Positions 13,401 through 59,837 are shown, counted from the first letter of the stretch. The stretch is DNA of 64,000 nucleotides from Tubiluchus corallicola (GCA_030141605.1 JAQGDQ010000052.1:248001-312000); one strand, 5' to 3'. Notes: generated by a model not told the origin, from the letters alone. Program-made: numbers and translations.

Positions 13401-16400
13401 AAAAATAGAGAAACAAAGTAAACGAACAAAGTGATACTGTTACAATCCACCTTTGGACTTCTGACATACGTCCAATAGGTTTTGTTTGAAAAAATAACAA
13501 CAACACTGAAAGTAAAAAAGCAAATTTTGCTTTTTGTTGTTGTTTTTATTTTGTATCAAAATGTGACTTAGGTACTTGTTCCAGCAAGCTCTTCAAATAC
13601 ATATTAAGCTTATTGTATATTAATGCTTTAACTGTGTTTTCTTGTAATCTTATAATAGAATGCTTTGCTAAACAAGTTGAATTGGCACTAAGAATTATAT
13701 CATTTCATTCTCTAGAATGAAAAAGGAATGAAGACGATCGTAAATAGCAGAGTGGTCATTGTCATGTGCTTTTTGACTGAAATTTAGCAGTGTCAAGGCA
13801 AATATGTGACTGGATGGGTTACTGCTAAGAGTAGCTCTGGGTAGTTTCATTTGCCGTGTTGATTTTGGTTATTTATCCCTTAAAGGGGATTTGTAAACAT
13901 CCCAAGATGGCTAAAATATCTTTGCTGGCTTGTCTTAAAGGCTTAGTTTTGATATTGAGCAAAGCTTCAATCTTGATATGAATGTCGGTGCTGAAAAGAC
14001 ATGGCACTGAAAGCTAGAGTCGAGCTTTTGGAACAATAAGGGTTCTTTGTGTACATTTCAAGTGAGTTTATTAACAGAAAAAATCAGTAGACACATATTA
14101 ACTCGTGTATATATGTCATGCTGTGTAATGTTTTAAGTTTTTCCAATTCTTGCACAAGCAGTGCTTTTTAAGCATGTAGAACTAACATGAAAACTTGTAA
14201 GTAGATATTATTTCTTAGTTGTATTTGCACCTGAAGATTAATTCTCTTCCTAGTTGGGAAATGTAGATGCAGACAAGTTTTTCACTACAGTGACTAATGA
14301 CATAGATGCCTAACCTGTAATGGCTGGTTAGGGGTGTCTTAGCAGAAAAGACGGTTTTGCTTTAATAAGCTTTTTAAAATAATGGAAAACTCTAAGGAAG
14401 ATTAAACTGTAGTGTAAGAAAACGAAAATGGGTAAAATATATGTAGTCACTGGACAGGTTTGAGCACTATAAATAACAATGAGCAAATTTATAATGTTTT
14501 TTATATGAATTTGTATTGAAATAGACCATATATCAGATTTTTGTAGGTACATAACAGTTTGTTTACTGTGGGAATGATAAATAGTGACCACTGTATTGTG
14601 CCAAACTCAAGCCCATAAGCTGTTTGCAAAGTTTTATTTTTGTATGTTGTTTTAGATTGTCAATTTTCTAAACGATCTTTACACTTGCTTTGATTCAATC
14701 ATCGGAAACTATGATGTGTATAAAGTTGAGACAATTGGTAGGTATTGGAAGTGCTTTTTTATTTTGTTTTTATATATTTTGACCAATGCTTGTTCAGTTG
14801 ACCTGCTGTGGTTGCATGTGATGAGCGTACCCCTTTTATTCCTTCTCGTTAACTCTTATATGGTTGTTGATGTCATCAATGACATTAGTTGTTGAAAAAC
14901 AAGGTGCATTGGAAAACAAGAAAACAAGATCAAGTGATATAATGTAGTTTGCGTGAGAATTATGATCAGAACAGTGAGCTTCACTATACTCATAAACTTT
15001 CTTAAAAGATAATTTGTAAACAGCTAAGTTACTTGTTTAGCTACTTCAGTTTTTGTTTTACCCACATAAACACGGTCTTGTTGACTAATATTTCAGTGAT
15101 TCTGTTTACTGTTTGCTCATTTTATGCTAATATGCTAAAATTTGTAGGCCATGATGCAGTTGTATCATGTTTTCTAATGATTTGAGAAATCATCGCAAAA
15201 CATTCTTTCATACTAATTAGGAAGGTATTCTAGGTGATGCATACATGGTTGTGAGTGGTTTACCCATTAGGAATGGTAATAAACATGCCGGTGAAATTGC
15301 ATCTATGTCTCTACAATTGCTAAAGGCTATACAGAAGTTTACAATCCGGCATCGTCCCAACGACACCCTGAAGTTGCGCATTGGAATGCATTCAGGTAAG
15401 ACTGAGGCACAAGTTTTTGGCAGCCTTCCAAGTTTTATTTTTTAGGACTACTTACGTATTATGTTGTAAAAACTAAAGCCATTCACCACGAATTTGCAGT
15501 TTCACATTTATTTAAACCTTGTCTTATAATTAAAGTAATTGACTACAATTTCGTGTAGGTTTAGTGAAAGAGCATCATTATGTAAGCAAAGTCAGCTGAT
15601 CTATGCATTGTAAAAATGCATCGATAATGTTATACAAACAGCAGTCAAATGACTACAGTTTTGATAATGCACAAAAACAGTCGTGGTCTGTTAATAACGA
15701 ATCTTTATTGTTGACAGGTTTCATTAATGCGCATAGGTTTAATAAAACAGGATTGATGGGTGAGGTCTAACGTATACTTGAATGTAGGTTAATGTGACAT
15801 CTGAATGAAATTCAGTGAATTAGTCAACTGAAGAGCATGAAAAAAATGAAGATTATGAATGTCGCAATCCTCTTAGATGGTGTAGTCCTTGGAGAAGCAT
15901 AATGTTCCTAGCTCAGCCTAATAAAACTTTTTGTAAATGAGCTAATAATCCAAAATGTTAAACTAGAAATGATTAATATTATTTTAAGTTTTTGATGAAT
16001 CTCGTTGCCTACTATGTAATTAAAAGCAGTTATTGATGAGAATATAATAACTTGGAATTAACCTCAACAAAGTAACAGAGTAATTATTTTAATAAGCTAA
16101 ATCTGAACTCTGTAAACTAAGTAATCTGTCCAGCACCTATTATATGCTCACAGAGTTTTGCCTTGTTTCAGGTCCTGTTGTAGCTGGTGTAGTTGGCTTA
16201 AAAATGCCACGTTATTGCTTGTTTGGTGACACTGTCAATACAGCATCGAGAATGGAGTCGAATGGCTCGCGTAAGTTGCATTTTGTTAAATGAAATTCAC
16301 TCATAGAGTACTATTGGAAAATCCTGCTTTCCCCAAACATCCAGAACTTTTCTTAGTTCAGATCTTTGACAGTCAAAATTTGCTGGCATTCAGCTGCTTG

Positions 16401-18287
16401 ATCAATTAAGCTTATTAATGTGGAATACGGCTAGGATCCTTTTATCTGTAAGAGGTTCATTTCATTTATGCTGTGTTCATAGGTAAGGTAAAGTAAGGAG
16501 GATTACAACATTTTTCGCCCTATTCTTTTTAACACATTAGCCGAATGGAGTTTTATAGAATGGATAAGAAGTAATTTTATTTTTGACGGATATAAATTTA
16601 TCCACTATTTTGATAAATAAAATTTAAGCTTTAATACGCTAATTCAGTGTCTTTTAAATGTAAGCAAACTTAAAATATTCATTCATGGGAAAAAACTAGT
16701 ACGTATTGTAAAACGTTTTATAACTTTTACTTTGAACTTTATTTTGTATGGTTGAACATTTAGTAATTAGCTGGTTTTCAAAGTGATTCAGACGAAATTT
16801 TGCAGATTTTTTTTAAAAATTGTTTTGCTGATTTGCAGAGAATTAATTTTCTTTCAGAAAATGTGTACTTTTACTTTACATATTGCATGTAATGCAAGTG
16901 CTGTTAGCAATTTTTGTACGTGCCTGTCAGTACTGTTTTTATTGATAGTCAGAAGGTGTTATTGTAGGTTAAGAATAAGAATTTATTATGCTTTTGTCAT
17001 TGTTAAAATTTTCGAATTTTTTACAGCTTTAAAGATTCACTGCAGTGAAGCCTGCAAGGAGCTGTTAGATATACTAGGTGGATATGAAATTGCGCATCGT
17101 GGGAAAGTGAACATTAAAGTAATTGCTTTCATTACATTGCATTCTAACCAGATTATTAAATGCCATTTTCCTTGGATTCTTACTGCACCCCTCAATCACC
17201 TAGTCTCGTTCAGTTCTTTCAAATTATGCTTCTACAAAATAACAGTTTTACAGTTTAAATTTGTGAAAGTGGTTAACAGTGGAATTCCATGATGAAATGC
17301 TTGAAATAAAAAAAAAACAGAACCGAATTACGCAGAATCTACTGTAGGTGAAAAGTATTCTGTGGGCATGAAACAAAAACTAGTTAGGCCTATTCTAGAT
17401 TAATTAACCATAACAGATTAAACTACAGTATTATCGGTTTCCACCTAAAACAAGTGAGTGCTTAATTAAGCTACAGCAGACTACTTGCCTGCAGGACAGT
17501 CTGTCCAGCAGATTGCACATTAACAGACACCATGTAGTCGGATGATACACCCCTGCGTATTCTTTGACAGGCTCTTTTTATGGTTTTTCATGAAACAATC
17601 ATTTTATGAAATGAAATTGTTTTTCATCATACAGTTATATGGAAGCTAATTGTAGAAAATGAAGAAAGTATTGCAGTTACTTGTAGATATATATTGGACA
17701 TGCAAACTAAAAAGGGTATTTTGTTATTTATTGTGTAGGGTAAGGGAGAGATGCCAACATATTGGGTGGTTGGAGAAGATGAGAGCGTACGATTGCATCG
17801 TCTTCAACCGTTCCTCCATCAGTGTGGATTCCTTCACAGCATCTCTCAGAGAAGCTCTGATTCTTCGTTAGTTTATTCGCTATCATCATCCCCACCTTGC
17901 TTACGAAAATTTCCTGGCATGAGTCCAACGAGGTTACCAAATGGAGACTTAGGTAAAGGTATGCGTAATGTGCATACATGCGAAGCACTCGACAACCCAC
18001 CAAACAAACACCCAGGACTTACCTCATCCCACAGCTTGACGAAGATTGACACACAGAGAAAACGCGTGGGATTTTCCGACGATACCGCTGTGGATACATC
18101 TCACAGTAATAAGAAGGGACATGGGCGAGCTGCCCCTGTGAAAGTCAGAGTCAAGCAGATTGGCGATAAATTTGTGACAACAAAGTTAAAAGTTGGTAAA
18201 GGACAATCTGTTAATCATGATTATGATGTTGTTCCTCTAAATGATGATAATATTAGGTTAAGCCCAGATAGGGAAAGTATTGTATGA
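1271..18287 (+). CDS. Receptor guanylate cyclase, gene A (5'-partial, 13 exons seen)
   Basis: Membrane guanylate cyclase of the natriuretic-peptide-receptor/GCY type, which makes cGMP from GTP at the plasma membrane on ligand binding. The window holds 699 codons: kinase-homology domain (exons from 1271 to about 10062), coiled-coil linker (10460-10600), cyclase domain (11335-17118 plus the start of the last exon) and a tail of about 165 residues. Visible motifs: VAIK with the conserved Lys, HGNL replacing kinase HRDL, DYG replacing DFG, FSDIVGF (first metal Asp), VETIGD (guanine-selecting Glu and second metal Asp), RYCLFGD (guanine-selecting Cys), NTASRM (transition-state Asn and Arg). The kinase domain lacks HRD and DFG, so it is expected to be a pseudokinase, as is normal for the family. 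No ectodomain or transmembrane exons are found in 1-1270; they presumably lie upstream of the window. The protein ends in ESIV, which fits a class I PDZ ligand. Splice phases match gene B throughout. The identity is firm; individual splice borders are hand-called. Confidence 0.93.
2051..2155 (+). CDS. Gene A exon: kinase-homology domain
   Basis: 105 bases, phase 0 at both ends. Encodes [15 protein letters not shown] and SEYCSKGSL, the family's 'LTEYCPRGSL' region. Its length equals that of the gene B counterpart. Confidence 0.92.
2865..2936 (+). CDS. Gene A exon: kinase-homology domain, DILEN segment
   Basis: 72 bases, phase 0. Encodes DILEND followed by LDNMFIASL, which matches the conserved DILEN-x-LDWMF segment. 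Same length as gene B 47391-47462. Confidence 0.9.
2937..6498 (+). other. Gene A introns 1451-6498 without recognised content
   Basis: The introns at 1451-2050, 2156-2864 and 2937-6498 are AT-rich. I see no exon, RNA gene or terminal-repeat element in them. Short open frames here lack codon bias and family motifs. Confidence 0.5.
6499..6661 (+). CDS. Gene A exon: pseudo-catalytic loop and DYG
   Basis: 163 bases, phase 0 to 1. Encodes [26 protein letters not shown] and ITDYGL. The HRD Asp of active kinases is Asn here, and the Lys of the HGNLK motif is Thr. Donor gtaagt at 6662. Confidence 0.93.
7785..8790. mobile_element. Foldback-like element with GGTAC/AAATTT arms and trinucleotide core
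   Basis: The left arm (about 7785-8065) repeats variants of 'aagtttggtac' roughly every 20-30 bases. The right arm (about 8560-8790) repeats the complement, 'gtaccaaactt'. Between them lie a short unique core (8073-8160) and a TTG/CTG/GTC-rich tract. It sits in the gene A intron 6662-8817. Inverted arms made of short degenerate tandem units resemble Foldback-type DNA elements; no transposase is visible. Confidence 0.6.
8277..8518. repeat. TTG/CTG-rich trinucleotide repeat
   Basis: Imperfect TTG and CTG triplets with CAT/GTC interruptions. Poly-Leu, poly-Cys and poly-Gln frames across it are artefacts of the repeat. Forms the centre of the foldback-like element. Confidence 0.85.
8818..8967 (+). 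CDS. Gene A exon: LWRAPELL segment
   Basis: 150 bases, phase 1 to 1. Encodes [22 protein letters not shown] and RNGPWG, the C-lobe of the kinase-homology domain. The open frame continues into the flanking intron, so the border is set by donor gtaaga at 8968. Confidence 0.93.
9882..10062 (+). CDS. Gene A exon: end of kinase-homology domain
   Basis: 181 bases, phase 1 to 2. Encodes [20 protein letters not shown] and TIRSKLK. A second possible acceptor lies 6 bases downstream; the first was chosen because it gives the same length as gene B 52564-52744. Confidence 0.9.
10460..10600 (+). CDS. Gene A exon: coiled-coil dimerisation linker
   Basis: 141 bases, phase 2 to 2. Encodes [27 protein letters not shown] and LLLQMIP, the signalling helix between the kinase-homology and cyclase domains. 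Confidence 0.93.
11335..11458 (+). CDS. Gene A exon: cyclase domain, first metal Asp
   Basis: 124 bases, phase 2 to 0. Encodes VAEQLKRG and [17 protein letters not shown] with the first metal-binding Asp. Donor gtgagt at 11459. Confidence 0.95.
14656..14737 (+). CDS. Gene A exon: cyclase domain, NDLYTCFD and YKVETIG
   Basis: 82 bases, phase 0 to 1. Encodes [10 protein letters not shown] and DVYKVETI; the Glu of VETIGD contacts guanine. The second metal Asp follows in the next exon. Confidence 0.95.
15234..15395 (+). CDS. Gene A exon: cyclase domain, [11 protein letters not shown]
   Basis: 162 bases, phase 1 to 1. Starts with [15 protein letters not shown] and ends with LKLRIGMHS. Carries the second metal-binding Asp. 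Confidence 0.95.
16172..16270 (+). CDS. Gene A exon: cyclase domain, purine-selecting Cys
   Basis: 99 bases, phase 1 to 1. Encodes [20 protein letters not shown] and TASRMES. The Cys codon is 16216-16218, the canonical guanine-specifying residue. Confidence 0.95.
17027..17118 (+). CDS. Gene A exon: end of cyclase domain
   Basis: 92 bases, phase 1 to 0. Encodes [18 protein letters not shown] and HRGKVNIK. Donor gtaatt at 17119; same length as gene B 59025-59116. Confidence 0.9.
17739..18287 (+). CDS. Gene A last exon: GKGEMPTYW and C-terminal tail
   Basis: Begins [15 protein letters not shown], the end of the cyclase fold, then runs into a Ser- and charge-rich tail and stops at 18285-18287. 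The tail has no recognised domain. It shares HSLTKID with the gene B tail and ends ESIV, a plausible class I PDZ ligand. Confidence 0.92.
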   Translation, partial: GKGEMPTYWVVGEDESVRLHRLQPFLHQCGFLHSISQRSSDSSLVYSLSSSPPCLRKFPGMSPTRLPNGDLGKGMRNVHTCEALDNPPNKHPGLTSSHSLTKIDTQRKRVGFSDDTAVDTSHSNKKGHGRAAPVKVRVKQIGDKFVTTKLKVGKGQSVNHDYDVVPLNDDNIRLSPDRESIV

Positions 18288-19532
18288 TAAATGTGAATTT
18301 GAGTTACAGTTAGAACACATGTTGTCTCTTGTTTTGTTAGATTGAGGTATACTGTCTATCCATGTGTCTAGTATTATGTGTGCATATTTTGTTTTGGTTT
18401 ATCTGATTCAATATAACTTAGTAAACTGACTATGTTGTAAGCAAAAGTTGTTTTATAAGTAAATTGTTATGTTTTTTACTTTATGTAGTATCAGATTTGT
18501 ACCGTTTGTTTCATTCATCTCCTAAGCATTTTTTAAATCATTTCTTATGAAAAGAAGCTTATGAGGATAACTTTTTTTAAACAAAAAGATTTTTTAATAC
18601 AAAAGAACACGATCCCCCCAGCATGCACCCACCCACACATGCATGTACGCGGCGTACACACACGCACACAAAAATAAAAGCAAAACAAACAAGTGTGGTT
18701 ATAAGTAATTTTTGCATTTTGTGAGTTTATGATGAATTGAACTAGAATGTATAATATTTATTTTGCTTCCTTCATGTGTCCTTTCTTTCAAATCTCTGCT
18801 CCACATCATACTTATGATAATGTGTTGGTCAGCAGCTGTATCTGCATGTTAGATTTTGTGTAACTTCTGAAAAAATTTTTAATAGCAAGTACATTCTAAA
18901 ATAACATTATTATATGTAGCCTGTATTGCCATCATATGTAATAATTATGCTTCTAATCTGTCCGGTGATAAGTAATGCTAGGCAACATGACTGTAGTTGC
19001 TGTTATGTCACCCAGGTGCCACTAGATAAAAAGTTGTTAAAAATCTTCGATGAAGTTTGCACCAGCTGACCATTCATTTTGAATTAATACCAATATATCA
19101 TTTATTTTTTATTTAAATGTTACAGATTCAAGTTTTGTCAGTTACTATGGTCAGTTATTGGTCACACTATCTACATAAATGACGTATACTGTATTTTGTA
19201 TTATGACGAATTGGCCACATAGAACATACTTTTATAACTTATGAGCTTTTTATACCATTATTCTTGTTCTGGAAACACGTGGGATTTAGTTGCCAAAATA
19301 GATTGTTGAGTGTAATTAGAATTGTTTGCTGTTGCATTACTTGTGTTTATAAGCAAGAAAGTATAATTCATTGCTCGTGGTGAAGTGTGGCCTTACATGA
19401 TTGCCAAAGATTCAACTTGGTAATGTTATCTCAAAGTAAGGTATGGAGTTTTTTCTTTGACAAAGATCACCATTATTTGTTGCTTAGATCTTGTAAAATG
19501 TACATACGACAGATGAGTTTAAAAAATAGTTG

Positions 19533-19576
<44 letters not shown>

Positions 19577-19735
19577 ATTAGTAATTTTATCTGCATTACA
19601 GTAATATTAAGTTGTAAAGATATATTTCTGATTAATCACTGTTTTTGTTGTAATGGGCACAAAAGAGTAATAGTGTCAGTTTTTTACTATTTAGTTTAAC
19701 TATATATGAAGAGATATATTCTACTGAATAAAATT
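18288..19735 (+). other. Gene A 3' UTR (probable)
   Basis: AT-rich and non-coding after the stop codon. AATAAA occurs at 18673-18678 (in a CA-rich patch) and at 19727-19732. The later one would give a UTR of about 1.45 kb. An (AT)n tract lies at about 19538-19571. Which signal is used cannot be told from sequence. Confidence 0.45.
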
Positions 19736-21256
19736 TACATGTTATGCATTATTAGGTATTTTTACCTTTGTTTTATTGTATACTCACTGTATCACCTTGT
19801 ATCGATGTGAAATGTATCATATAGTACATTGTCAAATATATATTGAAAAATTAAACATTTAAAAAGTGTTATGTAAAATACTTTGTGATTTTTTTTTGCA
19901 TCATAGCTAGTACAATTAATAACAATTTGTACTAGTACAAGTCGATGTTACTTGTCAACCCTACATAACAGACAAAATTTTAAATACTTCATTATTATAG
20001 AATTGTTTCAGAGCTTTCCGAAAAGTCTAAATACCCTGGACTTAGCTGCAGCTCTAAGAACAAGAAAATTTACCGGTGTTGGCCCTTACCTATTCTATTT
20101 ATTCTGTTTTCTCTCACACTAGGTATTTGCAACACAAAACAGCAAAGACCATTTCAGCAGCTGAAATTAAATGACGGTGACGTTAGGATCCCTAAAAACT
20201 CAGAAGACCTTATTTAATTAATCACTGCATCTAGGACTTGTTAATGGCACAGGAAAAATGGTACCTAGTGGGTTAGGAGTTATTGTGGCGATAATTATGC
20301 TTGTTGTTTTTATCTCTGCAAAGAAAGTTGTGCTGCAGCACAGTTTGTTTGTTTGCTCGTTCATTTGTCTGTGAAAGTAGTAGGCCTCTTACGCAAAAAC
20401 TGAACAGACTTCCACAAACGTGATGGAGAAGGCGGGTATAGGGTATCAAAATAGACGTTTTTTGCCTGTTCTTTTTTTTTCGCAAAACTTGACCGAATAT
20501 GAAGCACTTCGTGGAGGTTTGAGAGGGAGAGTTATTGTGTACTTCTTTTTTATTATCGCCGCCAGAACATTCAACTACGAGTTAGTTTCAGGTGCCATTT
20601 CGAAAAATTCTCGCTTGGAAAACTGTGTACGGCTGTCTATAACCTTTGCTAGTTAATGTATATAGCCTTATAAACTGACTGTATGTAAATATACGTATGT
20701 ATGTCAGTCTATCACCATCGCCAAAATTAGTGGTTAGAGAAAATTAGATAAACACTATGTGCAATATTCTTGAATTATTGATTATATAATTCTATTTAAT
20801 GAACAAAATATTTTGTGAACCTTTTGCTAGTATGTATAATACTTATACAGGTACATTTTTGTATGTTTGCTTGTTTTTCTTTATTTTGTGTTTTTAATTA
20901 AAAGAATCAGACGAACAAATTTAGGATTTTTCGGCTTTGGCGAAGATTTGCTCCCTACTGAGTGCTTTCTAGTTTTATTATAGAAATCAGTTGCATTAAA
21001 TAACACGTACCGTTTTTTCCGTGCTATTTTTACTTACTTTTCCATTTGTGCCATTTTTCCTGTGCCGTTTTACCGCGCACCGTCTTTCTCGGGTTGCTTC
21101 TGGGGGCGAAATCTAAAACTTACTACGCTGAGGAATGGCAGTTTGAACTTGAAATAGAGAAAGAATTCCAGTCAAACAAAATAAGGGAATGCCGTTCCCA
21201 CAGTATTAGGCCTACACTACTGTTTTAGGATTCTGTGTGACAATGTTTGGTATTAT

Positions 21257-21432
21257 GAAAACTTCTTTTATATAAACTACTGGAATAAGTTATATAACGG
21301 TCCATATTGTTACGTTTGTTTTTGTTTGGGTTTTTGTCTGTTTGTTATTTGTCATCATCGTTGTTCTGGCCATTGTTAATTTTGTTGCTGTTGTCATTAC
21401 TATTGTTGCTGTTGCTGCTGCTGCTTTGTTGT

Positions 21433-21466
<34 letters not shown>

Positions 21467-21740
21467 TATGGCCGCTGTTACTGTTATTATTATTGCTGAT
21501 GTACCAATAGATAGAGGTGGATGATGATGATGACAGTGATAGTGATGACAATAATGTTTATGATGGCAACGATGACGATGGCGATGATTATGGCAAAATG
21601 ACACTACTGCTGTTGTTGAGTGATTATGACAATTGTAGCAACAGCGAGAGGGACAGTGATAACTACTGCATACATAGTTACTGCTGGTGTGACACTAGTT
21701 GTAACATTTGCAGCACCTTTGATAATTACAATGATATAAA
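21257..21740. repeat. Second copy of trinucleotide-rich element core
   Basis: 21263-21350 matches 8073-8160: shared blocks cttttatata, then catattgtta/g, then gtttgtttttg. Both copies then run into TTG/CTG triplet tracts, here followed by GAT/GAC triplets. The long tandem arms seen around the first copy are not evident here. Confidence 0.6.
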
Positions 21741-22416
21741 ATGAGTTCCGATTTTCTACAAATTGCTTGGCAAACTGGAATAGGTAATACTCAATTTTTA
21801 AATGTGGCAAAATTTTGCAAAGTGCAAATTTCTCTGAATGCTTGTTTAAAGTGTTTTGGAGATCTTTCAAAAAATGCGACCTGGATGACTGATGTTTTTG
21901 TGCACTCTTTGTTACTTGATGTGCTTATTGTTTCTTGTTTTAACTTGTGAGTAATTAATGAAAATGATAGTCATGATTTATGAAAGTGATACTCAGAGAA
22001 TGATCTTTAGTGAATATAAAACTACGCTGTGCCTACGCCTGGCCTAGGTGCGTCTGCGGTGATTTATTTTTCTGTATTGTTTGCATAATTACCTTTATCC
22101 TTAGTTTGTTTTCCCGTTGCTAAGGCCTAATTTTCGCATTGTTGTTCAAATTCGCATTCTTTCTGGCATGTTAATTTCGATCCGTAAGTATAGAATTTAC
22201 GATTTTTCGTCGACAATTCCAAAGGAAACAAAGAACTTCGAGGAATTTGAACGTGGAACATTGGTAAGTTACACGTACAGTAGTTATAAGATTTTGTACG
22301 TAATTTAAGAATTATTGTATGCAAATAAAATAGGTTAGGTAATTAAACAGATTTAGATAGTGCATGTAGCGGGCATGTTGATAAGATCAATTAGTTGATT
22401 GCAAGATCGCCAAAAA

Positions 22417-23503
22417 ATTGCAAGAAAACGTTTCTTTGTTTTCTTGTAGTAGACGGTCCAGAGAACAAAAAAATCTAAAATTGACCGAAGTTTGAGCATC
22501 TAAATGGGTCTAATAATGGCGTCAAAAACATGGCCGCCATTGACCAAAATGAATGAGTATTTAGTCTAGCAGAATGGTGAAAAAATGCTCATTTTAAATA
22601 ACTATGGAAGTTTTTGCTGAATCGATCAAAGTGGTTTATTTACGATATTGCAGCAATGATCAGGCTGAAATAACAACAACAAAATAATTACATATAATAC
22701 TGCCATACCGCATAGAGCGTAAGTACAAATATAAATGTATCGAATTATACTAATTTAATAATTGTTCCTTTAATCACAAAAGTATAACTGCAAATAATAT
22801 ACCGTTCTAAATGTTAAACATCTGCTTAACGCTGCATGGAGTTCTTATAGTTAAACGTGCTAAAAATTGCCTCCTGGCAAACAGCAATACGGGTGCTCTT
22901 CATATGCTGAAATCTTCGAGATCCTCTACATTTTTGACTCAAAAGCATGAAACTTTGCAGAGTGCTAGAACCCGTAAAGGTGATTAATTTGGCTATAATT
23001 TTTTTTTGAAATTCATCCAGTATGGCCGCAATTTTTAAGATGGCCTGCAAAATGGCTGTTGTTAGCTTATCTATGCTTATATGTTGGTTGTCTGAGCAGA
23101 CAAGACAATGATTTTGGTGTCTAAATATAGGTTTTGACAGCGAAGGAATCCATATCTGATGCTTAAATGTCCCTAATAGCATTCTATTTCAAGATGGCTG
23201 CATTTGTAGTTCATCTTGAAATTGCGGCCATACTGGACGAACTTCGATTGACTTCATAACCAAATTAATCACCTTAACAGGTTCTAGCACTGTGCAAAGT
23301 TTCGTGCTTTTGAGTCACAATGAACATTTTTCACCATTCTGCTAGATTAAATACCCATTCATTTTGGTCAAATGGCGGCCATCTTTTTTGACGTTATAGT
23401 TAGACCCTTTCAGGTTCTCGAATTACGACCTATTTTGGATATGCTGTTTTCCAGACCAAATACTACAACAAGAAACCAAAAAACATTTTTTGCAACTTTT
23501 AAG
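22417..23503. repeat. Long imperfect inverted repeat (foldback), left arm interrupted
   Basis: Outer arms 22417-22594 and about 23325-23503 are reverse complements; shared blocks include catggccgccatt and ctagcagaatggtgaaaaa. Inner arms about 22930-23060 and 23190-23322 are also reverse complements; shared blocks include ggtgattaatttgg and tatggccgcaatt. The left arm carries about 335 bases (22595-22930) with no partner in the right arm, so something inserted there. No coding capacity. Confidence 0.75.
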
Positions 23504-23950
23504 GCTAGAACAATTTATTTCATTATATTGACTCTACTATAGGATTTATTTTCTTACGAACAGCGCCTTGATATAATATCACTGTTTTTGTAAGAAAGAG
23601 TTGTAACGCCACTCCTTTATTAGTTACTCTTTAACAGATGGCATTAAAGGTATGAGCCCCTATGCCTTAAGATACTGACTATGTAATGCTTGTGACTTAA
23701 GCCGGTAGAGATATATTTTTATACGGGTCTGTCGACAAATCCCGTGCGTGGATGTCTTTTTCGAAATATTATTTTTTATTTTTGACTTCTTTACATGACA
23801 TAGTGACGTAATACCTTATCCTGTTGACAACAATGCTGAGTGTAGAAACTTCGCTACGCACTCTGCAGCATTTGAAATATCTTTGTTTATTTGGAACTAT
23901 AAATTGCTGGAAATGGTTACGTGAAGTGTAATCTCTAAGTGTATCTAAAC

Positions 23951-24122
23951 GGGAATTAAAAATATTACTGAAGTTTAACATTAGTCGTAAGCATTATTCA
24001 TATGGCAGGAGGCCCAACTCTGTCCATCACGCGCACGGGAATTAAAAATATTACTGAAGTTTAACATTAGTCGTAAGCATTATTCATATGGCAGGAGGCC
24101 CAACTCTGTCCATCACGCGCAC
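23951..24122. repeat. Perfect 86-bp direct tandem duplication
   Basis: Copy 1 is 23951-24036 and copy 2 is 24037-24122; each starts gggaattaaaaatattactg and ends catcacgcgcac. I see no difference between copies, so this is either a recent duplication or an assembly artefact. Confidence 0.9.
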
Positions 24123-24904
24123 ATGTATGTTGGTTTTAGCCAGTTAAATGGTGATTTATTTGTGAAAGGCAGCAAAGTTTCTGATAATCTACTTGTCTCC
24201 CCAAATTGTGGTTGTGGTTATTATTTTGAAAACTCATTTTTTTAAATATTTTTTCCTAAAAATTATTATCAAGCGAGAGATGCTATGTTTAGGCAATTAA
24301 ATAACGCATTATTGCATTTAAATATTAATATTTTATAATACAGTACTACTGAATTGTTGTCATTGTATCTTTGTGAAAGTGATGATTTTAATTTTGTTGT
24401 AACTGTAAATTTTTTGATTGCATTCAGAATTAAAGTAGGAGTACTAAATGTTTTAATGTTATCAGACTTTAGGATCCCTTTTATATATTTATGATAAAAT
24501 ATTATTTAATAGTTATATTATTCATTGTGTTGCATCTGCTAACTTTGTTTTTGTTTATATGTCTTTGTTTATATGTATTTGTATGTTTATATTTATTTTT
24601 TTGCCCTTCTGCTTGTGCATATTTTTGCATGATGAGGATTCATGTATCAGTTTTAAAACCTGTCTAATCTGAACCAAATCAACTGTTTAATCAATATATG
24701 CCTTGGTACTTTTATAAGAATTCTGCACAATTCTGCGCAATATAATGCACAATTTTTTAACGAATAATGGTTAACACAAGCTTCTTCACAGCTACATAGA
24801 CGCACGTATTTCCAATAAAATTGCTGAAAATGTTTCAACTACAAACCCTCTTACTTTTTAGGTGCATCACTAAAACACGATAGGTTGAAGTTCTGGGTGA
24901 AGCA

Positions 24905-59837
<34,933 letters not shown>

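Larger units (their letters stand above)
8968..17738 (+). other. Remaining gene A introns
   Basis: The introns at 8968-9881, 10063-10459, 10601-11334, 11459-14655, 14738-15233, 15396-16171, 16271-17026 and 17119-17738 are AT-rich. A GC-richer patch near 12058-12130 (ccgcggatacgcgga) looks like part of an interspersed repeat. Otherwise I see nothing interpretable. Confidence 0.45.
19736..24861. other. Intergenic region between the two cyclase genes
   Basis: Contains no convincing gene. It holds the trinucleotide element at 21.26-21.74 kb, the long inverted repeat at 22.4-23.5 kb and the 86-bp duplication at 23.95-24.12 kb. The gene B promoter should lie in the last part, but I cannot identify a core promoter. 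A pyrimidine-rich acceptor-like ttttttag ends at 24861, so the first coding exon may be preceded by an untranslated exon. Confidence 0.5.

Noticed and set aside
17659-17871. Open frame overlapping the start of the gene A last exon
   Set aside because: Different frame from GKGEMPTYW; a shadow of the real exon.
20273-20656. Overlapping open frames on both strands in the intergenic region
   Set aside because: No family features or coding bias; mutually overlapping and in low-complexity sequence.
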